A DNA stretch of 64,000 bases from Thermoflexus sp. (GTDB lineage: Bacteria; Chloroflexota; Anaerolineae; Thermoflexales; Thermoflexaceae): the NCBI RefSeq assembly GCF_034432235.1, contig NZ_DAOUCJ010000065.1:37373-101372 (forward strand). Direction: 5' to 3'. Of the stretch, positions 54,501 through 61,832 are shown piece by piece. The notes beneath the pieces are model-generated. The model searched no databases. It saw only the letters and a program-made list of their open reading frames with translations, and was not told the DNA's origin. The first letter of the stretch is position 1. Every line of letters begins with the position of its first letter. Both the position numbers and the translations under genes were made by a program.

Positions 54501-56291
54501 GGGATCCCAGGGCCAGTGTCCCTCCACGGCCTGACGGTATGATTCGGAGAGATTTCGCCATGCCTTGAACCGGACCACCCCATCCGGGTCCCGCAGCAGG
54601 ATGGCCGCGCGATCCGCTCCCAGGATCTCCAAGATCCCCTGGAGAACCCGATCATAGAAGCGCTCCAGATCAACCGTCTGAAAGAGCTCCTGGGTGAGCT
54701 GCTGGAGCAGCTGGAGCTGCCCGGCATACCGCTGGGCCCGCGCCTCAGCCGCCCGACGCTCGGCGTTCGTCCAAACCAGGGCGATCAGGTCTGCCAGCTC
54801 AGCGGCAAAAGCGATCTCCTCAGGGGTCCAGCGACGGATCTCGCCCACCTGCTCATGGCAGATGACCCCCACAACCTGTCCTTCCCGGCGGATCGGCGCG
54901 TCCAGCATGGAGAAAATCCCCAGGGGTTCCAGATACGACTCCCGCAGCTCCCGGGTTCGGGGATCCTGACGCGCGTCCGTCGCATCCACAGCCCGGCCCT
55001 GCCGCAGCGCCTCGAAGTAAGCGGGATAATCCGCAGCCCGCAGGACCGCTCCCTTGTGGAAGGTGCCGGACGGCCATTCGACATGGACCAGGCATTCGAG
55101 CCATCCGCTCCGTTCATTCAGGCGCCAGATATTCACCCGGCTGACTTGAAGGGTTTCCGCCGCCACCCATGCGATCCGCGACAGCGCTTCCTCCAGATCC
55201 CCGGTCTGGACATGGGGGTCGGTCGCCAAGCGGATCAGGGCTTCCTGCTGTCGGGCGCGCTGGAGGGATTGCCGCTTGTATTCTGTGATATCGCTGGCCC
55301 GCACCAGCCATCCCGCTCGCTCCTGGAATTGCAGAATGGGCTGGAAGGAGATCAGAAACCAGCGATCCTCCTCCGGATGGCGGAATTCCCCGATCCCTCC
55401 TTGTCCCTCCCGCGACCACAGCCGCAGCGCCTCGCGGAGATCCGGCCACGCAGCCAGCGCCTCTTCCATCGATGCCCTGATCAGGGCAGCGGGAGCGCGG
55501 TGGAGCCAGCGTGCCATCGGGGGATTGACATCGACCACCCGCCCCTGCGGATCGAGAACCATCATGCCTTCCGACATGGTCTCCACGATCAGACTTCGGG
55601 CAATCGGGATCGGGTGGAAAGAGGGGAGGGTCTGGAATACCAAGCCCAGCAGCACCGCTGCCAGCCCCAGCATCACGGCGCTCGCCCCTCGCCATGGAGC
55701 GGATCGATACGCATAGGAGGGATCATAGAGGCTCAGGAGGAAGGCAGCGAAGATCAGGGCCGTGGCCAGGAACAATCCAGCGATCACCGGGAGCGATTCG
55801 CGGGAGACATGGATGAGAACAGGAAACATAAACGCCAGGGCGACCAGAAAGGCCATGATCGCGAACAGCGTATGGAGCCAGAACCACGGCCCGTAAGCGA
55901 TCTGCAGCGCTCCATCGGGGCGCAACTCCAGCGTGGACCAGATCAGATGATGGCGATCGTTCGAGAAAGCGAGAAGGACGGTAAGGGCGGGGATCAGGAA
56001 GATCCCGATCCGATAGCGGAGACGGAGCCGCAGGACCGTGCCGGAATACTGAATAGCGCCCAGCAGGAGAAACGGGGCGATCCCAACAACCCCTATCACC
56101 TGAGCCCGGACCCCGAGGAGCCGGATCTTCGGATCCACCGGCGCGACGATGAGGCTCTCGCTGATCCCCCACCAGGCCAGCGCTGCCAGGGCCAGCGTCC
56201 ACAGGTGAGCCTCCGGGGTTCGCGTTCGCCGCCCGCCCACATAGGCGAGGATCAGGCCTGCCAGTCCCAAAATCCCACCCAATAGGGCCAT
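51552..56291 (-). CDS. giant hybrid-input sensor histidine kinase: 7TM, PAS, five GAF, PAS, HisKA, HATPase
   Basis: A 1,579-residue membrane kinase. About seven hydrophobic helices occupy residues 1-225; PAS at about 235-345 (SLIVETMSEGMMVLDPQGRV); five GAF domains at about 347-520, 527-680, 685-850, 857-1020 and 1027-1195; a second PAS at about 1205-1325 (AAVDGIILIGTDGRILELNP). HisKA H-box HDLRNP has its His at residue 1342; the HATPase has N-box QNLLDNAIKFT, VADSGPGVPPEM and GRGVGLGLAFCKLAVEAHGG. Kinase core appears active. There is no receiver domain or response-regulator gene nearby, so the target is unknown. ATG 56291 has AAGGA nine bases upstream. Confidence 0.93.
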   Translation of the reverse strand: MALLGGILGLAGLILAYVGGRRTRTPEAHLWTLALAALAWWGISESLIVAPVDPKIRLLGVRAQVIGVVGIAPFLLLGAIQYSGTVLRLRLRYRIGIFLIPALTVLLAFSNDRHHLIWSTLELRPDGALQIAYGPWFWLHTLFAIMAFLVALAFMFPVLIHVSRESLPVIAGLFLATALIFAAFLLSLYDPSYAYRSAPWRGASAVMLGLAAVLLGLVFQTLPSFHPIPIARSLIVETMSEGMMVLDPQGRVVDVNPPMARWLHRAPAALIRASMEEALAAWPDLREALRLWSREGQGGIGEFRHPEEDRWFLISFQPILQFQERAGWLVRASDITEYKRQSLQRARQQEALIRLATDPHVQTGDLEEALSRIAWVAAETLQVSRVNIWRLNERSGWLECLVHVEWPSGTFHKGAVLRAADYPAYFEALRQGRAVDATDARQDPRTRELRESYLEPLGIFSMLDAPIRREGQVVGVICHEQVGEIRRWTPEEIAFAAELADLIALVWTNAERRAAEARAQRYAGQLQLLQQLTQELFQTVDLERFYDRVLQGILEILGADRAAILLRDPDGVVRFKAWRNLSESYRQAVEGHWPWDPSDPDPQILWIPNVEQAPELGEVREAVLREGIRALAFVPIQSGGQALGKLMLYYDRPRDPDEETLRLTRALADVVAAALRRRREAWIWEAMAGALQEILDSPPEFQARVQTILRAARRLLRGDRAGLWFYEPIREQVACAGVEGLSEAYVRWLLESYQRVPGVRAIEIPTVIHISDVQRDPRTEGVRDRLVQEGFRAYVVFPLWAPVMTSGQFPFRGVLTVYWDTVWKLEAEELLVGQAFANAAAQALANAYLFEETRRRARHEAALNRVVAAILQAEDLDDVLRIGLEQAQAITGFQMGMVHLWDEGQNCLRLRAAIGIPEEARGLLEECHPGEEAAGPLIEQPVVYSDLPREAPELHRRIPFLSARAWVSVPLRAGSRRVGVLSLYDPAPHLFAEDELTLVQTLADHLALAVERAMLVERMAEQIREVSLLYEASANLLAAHDVGSVVKFLGRFLSEITGGIYARFYRYRSEADTLELLSEYVVSDAASGQWLSWLEQVRDVSLSIRNAALRERKPYALWLPEPGRFEGTPLPPWIQKEDGRVLERLGVRRLMILPLAMGGHVLGLAEVWDPRGDHGFSLNQIALSQAIVNHAAVALEHVRLLELLEEERRRLRTLINAAVDGIILIGTDGRILELNPAAVNLLDLKWEPGAWIGRPVADGIRDLRKVRPALARALIRQLRKWRRDPSGAWTMEFDTETRSLRMQIVGIQSEGAAMGWLAMIYDMTPARTLERLREELFHMVVHDLRNPAASVQTALNFLLSEGLGPLSQEQREVLTIARDNMGRMLRMVNTILELRRLQSGEVVLHRRAISLPELVAGILRELSILIREKSLEVHVDFSSPSGGAGELPKVWGDELFIMRVFQNLLDNAIKFTPSGGEIHIRAALERTDGTPWVKVMVADSGPGVPPEMREAIFKPFVTGMTKGRGVGLGLAFCKLAVEAHGGRIWVEDRPGGGAAFVFTLPAVSGEETPGIQNLEPSLP

Positions 56292-56429
56292 CCCATCGGA
56301 TCCTTTCGTTTGGCCGGAGTTCCATAGCGGGTTCTTCAGTCTTTGATCCTTTCTGCCATAGATGCGTGAAGAAAGCCAAAAGAGGCGGTCCTGCCATCCG
56401 GAGTGCAAGCCTTCAGCGCAATGGGCGCG

Positions 56430-56458
56430 ATGATATCACTGATGTTAGAATAATGCAA
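56430..56458 (-). promoter_or_regulatory. promoter of the histidine kinase
   Basis: Reverse strand TTGCAT (56458-56453), 17-base spacer, TATCAT (56435-56430). It implies a leader of about 130 bases before the ATG at 56291. Confidence 0.75.
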
Positions 56459-56495
56459 CCCTCCGGAGCTGTCAATACTGACGATCGACAGGCGC

Positions 56496-56529
56496 GGTAG
56501 GGGCCGCTTCAGCAGCGACACCCCTGTAG
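56496..56529 (+). repeat. REP-like dispersed repeat, copy 3
   Basis: GGTAGGGGCCGCTTCAGCAG continues CGACACCCCTGTAG. It shows the same core as copies at 20371 and 49626, with an imperfect CTACAGGGG/ CCCCTGTAG-type right end. It lies between the divergent kinase and permease genes. Confidence 0.55.
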
Positions 56530-56603
56530 ATGGCTGGAACGAGAAGTAGAATATAGGGGCATCCATCATAACAGAACGGCGAGATCCGCGGGAGTCTTTC
56601 CTG

Positions 56604-57869
56604 ATGCTGGCCCGTCTACAGGAGAGCTTGCAGACTGCAATCCAGAGCTTAATGGCCAACAAACTTCGCACGGCCCTCAGTCTCCTGGGGATCCTGATCG
56701 GGGTCGGCGCGGTGATCGCCCTGCTGGCGGCGGGCCAGGGGGTGCAGGATTACATCCAGCGCCAGGTCCAGGCGATTGGACCCAACGTCCTGTTCGTCTT
56801 CCCCGGGGGATTCTCTCAGAGCGGGTTCACACGGGCCGCCGCCCAGCAATCCGGTCTGATGCGTCCTATCCTGACGCTGGGCGATGCCCGGGCCCTGCAG
56901 GATCCGACCCGGGCGCCCGATATCCTCATGGTCGCCCCCGTGGTGGCCCAAACCTTTCCGGTCGCCTCAGAAAAAGAGCGCGCCATCGTGACGGTGCGCG
57001 GGGTGACCCCCGAGTATCGCATCGCCCGGAACTGGCAGGTGGATCGCGGGCGGTTCATCGAACCCGAAGACGAAGGAACCCGCGCCCGGGTCGCCCTGCT
57101 GGGCGCGGAGACCGCTCGGACCCTTTTCGGGGAAGGGGACCCGATCGGACAGCTGATTCGGATCCGGGATGTCCCCTTCCGGGTGATCGGCCTGTTGAGC
57201 CGGAAAGGTGGGACCTCCTTCGGGAACGATGACGAGGTGGTGCTGATCCCCCTCAGCACCATGCATCAGTATCTTTACAGCGTGCGGGGGCGTGGGGGGG
57301 AGCCAGGCCTCACCGCCATTGTGCTGGTTGCCCGCTCCCATGAGCGGATCCGGATAGCCCAAGAGCAGGCGATCACGATCCTGCGGGAACGCCATGGGGT
57401 CCGCTTTCGGGAAGATGAGGATTTCACCGTTGTCTCCCAGGAAGAGATCCTGAGCCTCTTCGGCAACCTCACCGCGATCCTCACTGCCTTTCTTTCCGCG
57501 ATCGCCGGGATCTCTCTGCTGGTCGGAGGGATCGGGATCATGAACATCACCCTGGTCTCGGTGCGGGAGCGCACCCGGGAGATCGGCCTGCGCAAAGCGG
57601 TAGGGGCCCGGCGGCGGGATATCATGCTCCAGTTTCTGGTCGAGACGGTGCTGCTTTCGCTAACCGGGGGCGCGCTGGGGGTCCTGCTGGGGATCGGGGT
57701 GGCGCAGTTGATTTCCGCCCTGGCGGGAGGCGCGTTTCGGGCGATGGTGACCCCCGGGGCGGTGATGCTGGCGGTGGGCATCAGTTCAGCCGTCGGTCTC
57801 TTCTTCGGTCTCTACCCCGCCTGGAGGGCCGCCCGCCTGGACCCGATTATCGCGTTACGGTATGAATAG
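56604..57869 (+). CDS. second MacB/FtsX-type ABC permease
   Basis: A 421-residue paralogue of the gene at 20515, with the same plan: N-terminal helix LSLLGILIGVGAVIALLAAG, a large extracytoplasmic domain, GGIGIMNITLVSVRERTREIGLRKAVGARRRDIMLQFL and the identical-type end YPAWRAARLDPIIALRYE. The extracytoplasmic domains differ more than the FtsX part, so cargoes may differ. No ATPase gene is beside it: the ORF immediately downstream is only the N-terminus of one (see pseudogene at 57911). Confidence 0.93.
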   Translation: MLARLQESLQTAIQSLMANKLRTALSLLGILIGVGAVIALLAAGQGVQDYIQRQVQAIGPNVLFVFPGGFSQSGFTRAAAQQSGLMRPILTLGDARALQDPTRAPDILMVAPVVAQTFPVASEKERAIVTVRGVTPEYRIARNWQVDRGRFIEPEDEGTRARVALLGAETARTLFGEGDPIGQLIRIRDVPFRVIGLLSRKGGTSFGNDDEVVLIPLSTMHQYLYSVRGRGGEPGLTAIVLVARSHERIRIAQEQAITILRERHGVRFREDEDFTVVSQEEILSLFGNLTAILTAFLSAIAGISLLVGGIGIMNITLVSVRERTREIGLRKAVGARRRDIMLQFLVETVLLSLTGGALGVLLGIGVAQLISALAGGAFRAMVTPGAVMLAVGISSAVGLFFGLYPAWRAARLDPIIALRYE

Positions 57870-57910
57870 CGGGTTCTGCGCCGATTTCCAATTCAGCAAG
57901 GAGACCGAAC

Positions 57911-58134
57911 ATGCGAGCGGTGATCGAGGTGGAAGGGTTGCGGAAAGCCTACGGATCCTATGTCGAGGTCGGAAGATCCTCTCAGCATGGCTTCCCATCA
58001 CCCACCTCGTCGTCCTAATGCGCGGATTGTGGGCCGGGGGGTCGCTGGGAAGCCACCTCGGGGACCTCGCCTTCCTGGCGGCGACGGGAGCGATCGGCGG
58101 GGTGCTCGCCGCGAGGTTCTTCCGATGGGAGTGA
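57911..58134 (+). pseudogene. deletion scar: ABC-2 exporter ATPase start fused to permease end
   Basis: An ATG at 57911 begins with MRAVIEVEGLRKAYGSYVEV, the classic start of a DrrA/ABC-2 ATPase, but after about 20 residues the similarity stops and the frame ends at 58018. In the next frame, from about 57978, the sequence reads SAWLPITHLVVLMRGLWAGG to a final AARFFRWE at 58134, the typical C-terminal helix of an ABC-2 permease. About 1.5-2 kb that should encode the rest of the ATPase and most of the permease is missing. This is the footprint of an internal deletion. Confidence 0.8.
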
Positions 58135-58177
58135 GCGTCCCCTGGGCCGGCCTGAAACCAAATGAGAGGAGGAGCCT

Positions 58178-58756
58178 ATGAAGAAGTGGAAGATCGGTTT
58201 GATAGGGCTTAGTGCCGTGCTGACCGTGGCATGCCAGCGGCCCACCCCCACACCCACCCGAATCGAAGAGGAAGCGGGCCCGCGGGCACCGGCCCCGGCC
58301 ACGCCGACGACGGTTCCGTCGCCCACCCCGCGCCTGACGCCGACGGTGCCTCCGTCGCCCACCCCGCGCCCGATCCCGACGGCCGCCCTTGGCCCTTCAT
58401 GCGCGGCCCCTCCGATCCCGGGGCCCCAACCTCCTTTCACGACCCGGGCGGCCCAGCAGTGTCTCCATCTGCATCTAGAAGCGAACGAGGAATGGGCCCA
58501 CGATGGATACGAGATCGCGGCGATGATCGGCTACCCGCAGCAGCCGCCGTGCGCCGCCTTCGGCCTCGCGATCTCCTGGCAAGTCACCGCGGGAAACGGC
58601 GAAGGGATCGTGTGGATCCTGAACACCCAAGGCGTCGAACGAATGTGGAAAGGACCGCAGGGAGCCGTGCTCGCCGGCTGCAGCCACATCACGCTCAGGA
58701 ACACCGGGGCGGGCCCGGTGGATCTCGATGTGCGGGTGGTCGTCGACACCCCCTGA
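58178..58756 (+). CDS. small lipoprotein with TPT-type linker
   Basis: A 192-residue protein with lipoprotein signal KKWKIGLIGLSAVLTVAC (Cys near 19) and a low-complexity PTPTPT linker containing a near-perfect repeat of SPTPRxxPTVP units, reflected in tandem DNA repeats around 58310-58380. The C-terminal 110 residues are compact: two short Cys motifs (PSCAAPP; QQCLHLH) and WQVTAGNGEGIVWILNTQGVERMW. Function unknown. GAGGAGGAG precedes the ATG. Same overall plan as the lipoprotein at 15640. Confidence 0.75.
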   Translation: MKKWKIGLIGLSAVLTVACQRPTPTPTRIEEEAGPRAPAPATPTTVPSPTPRLTPTVPPSPTPRPIPTAALGPSCAAPPIPGPQPPFTTRAAQQCLHLHLEANEEWAHDGYEIAAMIGYPQQPPCAAFGLAISWQVTAGNGEGIVWILNTQGVERMWKGPQGAVLAGCSHITLRNTGAGPVDLDVRVVVDTP

Positions 58757-58840
58757 CGACAGCCGCTGGATCTCGATCCGGGAGCTCCGGGCCTCTGCGA
58801 TCCCCCCTGTAAAATAAAGGCCCGCGAGCATCCCGATCGA

Positions 58841-60256
58841 TCAGATATGGAGAGCCGCCCCCAGGGCGGCATGGGCGGCCTCGGCCAGGACCTCGCTGAG
58901 GGTGGGGTGGGCATGGACCGCCCGCACGATCTCCTCCGGGGTGAGCTCGGCCGTCCGGGCCAGGACCATCTCGGGCAGCAGCTCGGTGACTTCAGGGCCG
59001 ATGAGATGCACCCCCAGGATCTCCCCATATTTGGCGTCCACGACCAGTTTGATAAACCCCGCGTGCTCGCCGAAGGCCAGGGCCTTCCCGTTGGCCTGGA
59101 AGGGGAACTTCCCCACTTTCACGGTGTAGCCCTGCTCCTTCGCCTGCTTCTCGGTCAACCCCATGGAGGCGATCTGAGGGCGGCAGTAGGTGCAGCGCGG
59201 CATGGCCAGGTAGTCCAGGGCCGGGGGCATCGGGCCCTTCTCCTCGCGGGCGGCGATGTGTTCCACCGCCACGATCCCCTGGGCCGAGGCCACATGGGCC
59301 AGGGCCAGCTTCCCGGTGACATCGCCGATGGCATAAATGCTGGGCACCGAGGTCTGAAGGAATTCATTCACGACGATCGCCCCCCGCTCCGTCTGCACCC
59401 CCACAGCCTCCAGGCCCAGGTTCTCGATGTTGGGCTGGACGCCGATGGCCACCAGCACGGTCTCCGCCTGAAGGGTCTGCCCGCCGGCTTCCACGGCCAC
59501 CCCATCGCCCGCCGCCCGCACCGCCTCCACCCGGGTGTTCGTCATGAAGCGGATCCCCAGGCGGGTGAACTGCTTCTCCAGCTCGACGCTGATCTCCTCA
59601 TCCTCCAGCGGCGCCAGATGGGGAAGCATCTCGATCAGTGTCACCTCCGCGCCGTAAACCCGGAAGAGATAGGCGAACTCCAGCCCGATCGGGCCCGCGC
59701 CGATGATGACGATGGAACGGGGGACCTGTTTCAGCTCCAGGGCCTGGCGGTAAGTGATCACCCGGGGTGGATCCAGGGAGAGGCCCGGCAGCAGCCGCGG
59801 CCGGGCGCCGGTGGCCAGGATGATGTATTTCGCCTCCAGCACCCCCTCGAACTTCTGGCCGCCGACGGCTGCCCCCTGCGTCGGATGCACCTCGACCTCC
59901 CGGGCCGAGCGAAGGCGCCCCTCCCCCTCGTAGACGTCAATCCGGTTCTTGCGCATCAGGAACTGAACGCCCCGCACCAGCCGATCAGCCACCTGACGGC
60001 TGCGGCGGTAGGCCGCCTCGTAATCGACCTTCAGGTTCTCGAAGGAGAACCCGAACTCATCCCCCCGGCGCAGGAGCTCGATCACTTCGGCGTTGCGCAG
60101 CAACGCCTTGGTGGGGATGCAACCCCAGTTCAGACACACCCCGCCCAGATGCTCCCGCTCGACCAGGGCCGTCTTCAGGCCCAGCTGGGCCGCCCGGATG
60201 GCCGCCACATACCCGCCCGGCCCGCCTCCGATGATGACCACGTCATACTGCGGCAT
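58841..60256 (-). CDS. lpdA: dihydrolipoyl dehydrogenase
   Basis: A 471-residue E3 flavoenzyme that reoxidises dihydrolipoamide for pyruvate, 2-oxoacid or glycine-cleavage complexes. FAD motif VVIIGGGPGGYVAAIRAAQLG, redox disulphide GGVCLNWGCIPTKALL, NAD motif IVIIGAGPIGLEFAYLFRVYG, and the C-terminal dimer His in VHAHPTLSEVLAEAAHAAL (HxHPT motif) are intact. No 2-oxoacid dehydrogenase genes adjoin it, so the E3 is encoded alone or shared. Confidence 0.96.
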   Translation of the reverse strand: MPQYDVVIIGGGPGGYVAAIRAAQLGLKTALVEREHLGGVCLNWGCIPTKALLRNAEVIELLRRGDEFGFSFENLKVDYEAAYRRSRQVADRLVRGVQFLMRKNRIDVYEGEGRLRSAREVEVHPTQGAAVGGQKFEGVLEAKYIILATGARPRLLPGLSLDPPRVITYRQALELKQVPRSIVIIGAGPIGLEFAYLFRVYGAEVTLIEMLPHLAPLEDEEISVELEKQFTRLGIRFMTNTRVEAVRAAGDGVAVEAGGQTLQAETVLVAIGVQPNIENLGLEAVGVQTERGAIVVNEFLQTSVPSIYAIGDVTGKLALAHVASAQGIVAVEHIAAREEKGPMPPALDYLAMPRCTYCRPQIASMGLTEKQAKEQGYTVKVGKFPFQANGKALAFGEHAGFIKLVVDAKYGEILGVHLIGPEVTELLPEMVLARTAELTPEEIVRAVHAHPTLSEVLAEAAHAALGAALHI

Positions 60257-60379
60257 GGGATCCTCCCTATGTGGAACTCCTCCCGGCTTTCTGGATCCGG
60301 CGAGGGCAACGGATGGATCTGCCAGCAGAGCTCGCGCGATCCGGCCATGGATTCCCGCTCCATCGGCGGACAGCCCGCC

Positions 60380-61447
60380 TCACCCGCTCAGGCGGGCCTT
60401 CAGCTCCGCGATCACCCGAACCGGCGTGGGATCGATTTCATACGCCAGCGCCAGATACACGCTGATGAAATCGCCCAGGAAGATCAGGGAGAACGCCTGA
60501 GCGATCGGGCTCTCCCCACGCCCGATGAAGAGATCGGTGTTCACCCCCTGACGCATGAACAGCTCGCGGGTGATCCGCACCCGCAGGGCGTTGCGCGGAT
60601 GATCCGAAGGGGCAGTCAGGAAAAGGGTTATCAGATGGGGCAACAGCTCAGGGGGAAACTCCGTGCCGACCACTGTGTTGTGATCGGCTTCCGGCAGGGC
60701 CTCGAAGACCGCCGCCGCCTTCGCGTTCTCATTGATCTGGGTCTTCCAGCGGCGGGCCACCTCGGCCAGGGGCCCTGCTCCGAAGATCACCGGAAGGCGC
60801 CCGATCAGCTGCCCGGCCATCCGCTTGGCCGGGTTCTGGACAGCCGGGACCTCCGGGGCCATGCGGGGGAGATCCTCCTGCATGATGGCGACCGCCTCAT
60901 CGATAGCCGGCCGCTGATCCGGGATCAGCCCCAGCCGGTGGAGCAGGCCGAGGAGGATGGCGAAGGAATACCCCAGAGCGGCCCGGGGTTGCCCAACCGG
61001 CTCGAACAGGAACAGCGGGACCCCCCACGTCCGGGCCCATTCCGCCAGCCGGCCTCCCGTTGCCACCGCCGCCAGGGCGCATCCACGCTTCCGGGCGGTT
61101 TCGAAGACCTCCAGCGTCTCCTCGGTCTCCCCCGAATAACTGGAGGCGACCACCAGAACCCGTGGTCCCCGCGCGAAGGCCGGCAGGGTGTAATCCCGCA
61201 CCACCACGAGCGGGATCGGGCATTCCCCCCCAGTCAGGGCAGCGACCAGAGAGGCCCCAATGGCCGACCCGCCCATCCCGGCGATCACAACAGCGTGGAA
61301 AGCCGAAGCATCCCATTCGCGGGGCAGCGGCGTGGCCATCGCCAGCTCCCAACCAGCCCGCAACTGCCGCGGAAGATCCGCCACCAGGTCCAGCATCCGG
61401 CCTGTGTCCAGCGCCCGAAGGCGCGCCACGTCGTCCAGATGAAGCAT
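60380..61447 (-). CDS. bifunctional phosphoglucose/phosphomannose isomerase
   Basis: A 355-residue SIS-domain enzyme of the PGI/PMI family known from archaea, thermophiles and Chloroflexota. It interconverts glucose 6-phosphate, fructose 6-phosphate and mannose 6-phosphate. Signatures: VIAGMGGSAIGASLVAAL and VVASSYSGETEETLEVF in the first SIS domain, PVIFGAGPLAEVARRWKTQINENAKAAA and the Glu-His ending PEADHNTVVG in the second. ATG 61447 is preferred to 61489 because AGGAGG lies before it. Confidence 0.92.
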   Translation of the reverse strand: MLHLDDVARLRALDTGRMLDLVADLPRQLRAGWELAMATPLPREWDASAFHAVVIAGMGGSAIGASLVAALTGGECPIPLVVVRDYTLPAFARGPRVLVVASSYSGETEETLEVFETARKRGCALAAVATGGRLAEWARTWGVPLFLFEPVGQPRAALGYSFAILLGLLHRLGLIPDQRPAIDEAVAIMQEDLPRMAPEVPAVQNPAKRMAGQLIGRLPVIFGAGPLAEVARRWKTQINENAKAAAVFEALPEADHNTVVGTEFPPELLPHLITLFLTAPSDHPRNALRVRITRELFMRQGVNTDLFIGRGESPIAQAFSLIFLGDFISVYLALAYEIDPTPVRVIAELKARLSG

Positions 61448-61832
61448 CGGGATCCCTCCTGCAGGGAACGAAATCGCCGGCCAGGACAAACCGGGCCATC
61501 TATCCTCGCATCCGGCTCAACCCGGAGGCACGGAGCGAAAGCAATCGCATTATAGCATGCTCAATGGGCAAGTTTTCGCAACCGGATCCTGGGTTTTCTT
61601 AAGAGATGGCCTCCGCGTTCGGATGGCTTCTCCGTTCAATCAGCAGTGGAGCTCTCCCGGCGGGGGAGTTTTGCACTCATACCCGTTACCGATAAAATGA
61701 TAAAGCGCTTTACTCAAGGGGGCTGGAAATCCCTGCATGGGTGTCCTGGCGGATCCCGGAAGGGAACAGCCGTCTGGAGAAGCTCGATGGGGATCCCGGC
61801 GCCCTAACCTCCATTCTTCAAAGGAGGGATGG
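61448..61832. promoter_or_regulatory. divergent promoter region between PGI/PMI and glucan phosphorylase
   Basis: No gene. Reverse: extended -10 TGCTATAAT at 61557-61549, about 100 bases before the PGI/PMI gene. Forward: TTGCAC (61671-61676), 16-base spacer, TAAAAT (61693-61698), about 134 bases before the phosphorylase ATG; a TAAAGCGCTTTA palindrome lies at 61701-61712 just beyond, where a regulator could bind. Confidence 0.6.

Noticed and set aside
58310..58380. Tandem GC-rich DNA repeat
   Set aside because: Explained by the repeated SPTPR-type linker codons in the lipoprotein gene.
58847..61555. Very long open frame on the plus strand
   Set aside because: It is antisense to lpdA and the PGI/PMI gene, both certain. 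High GC leaves few stops in the opposite frame, and the composition is His/Arg/Pro-rich as in shadow frames.
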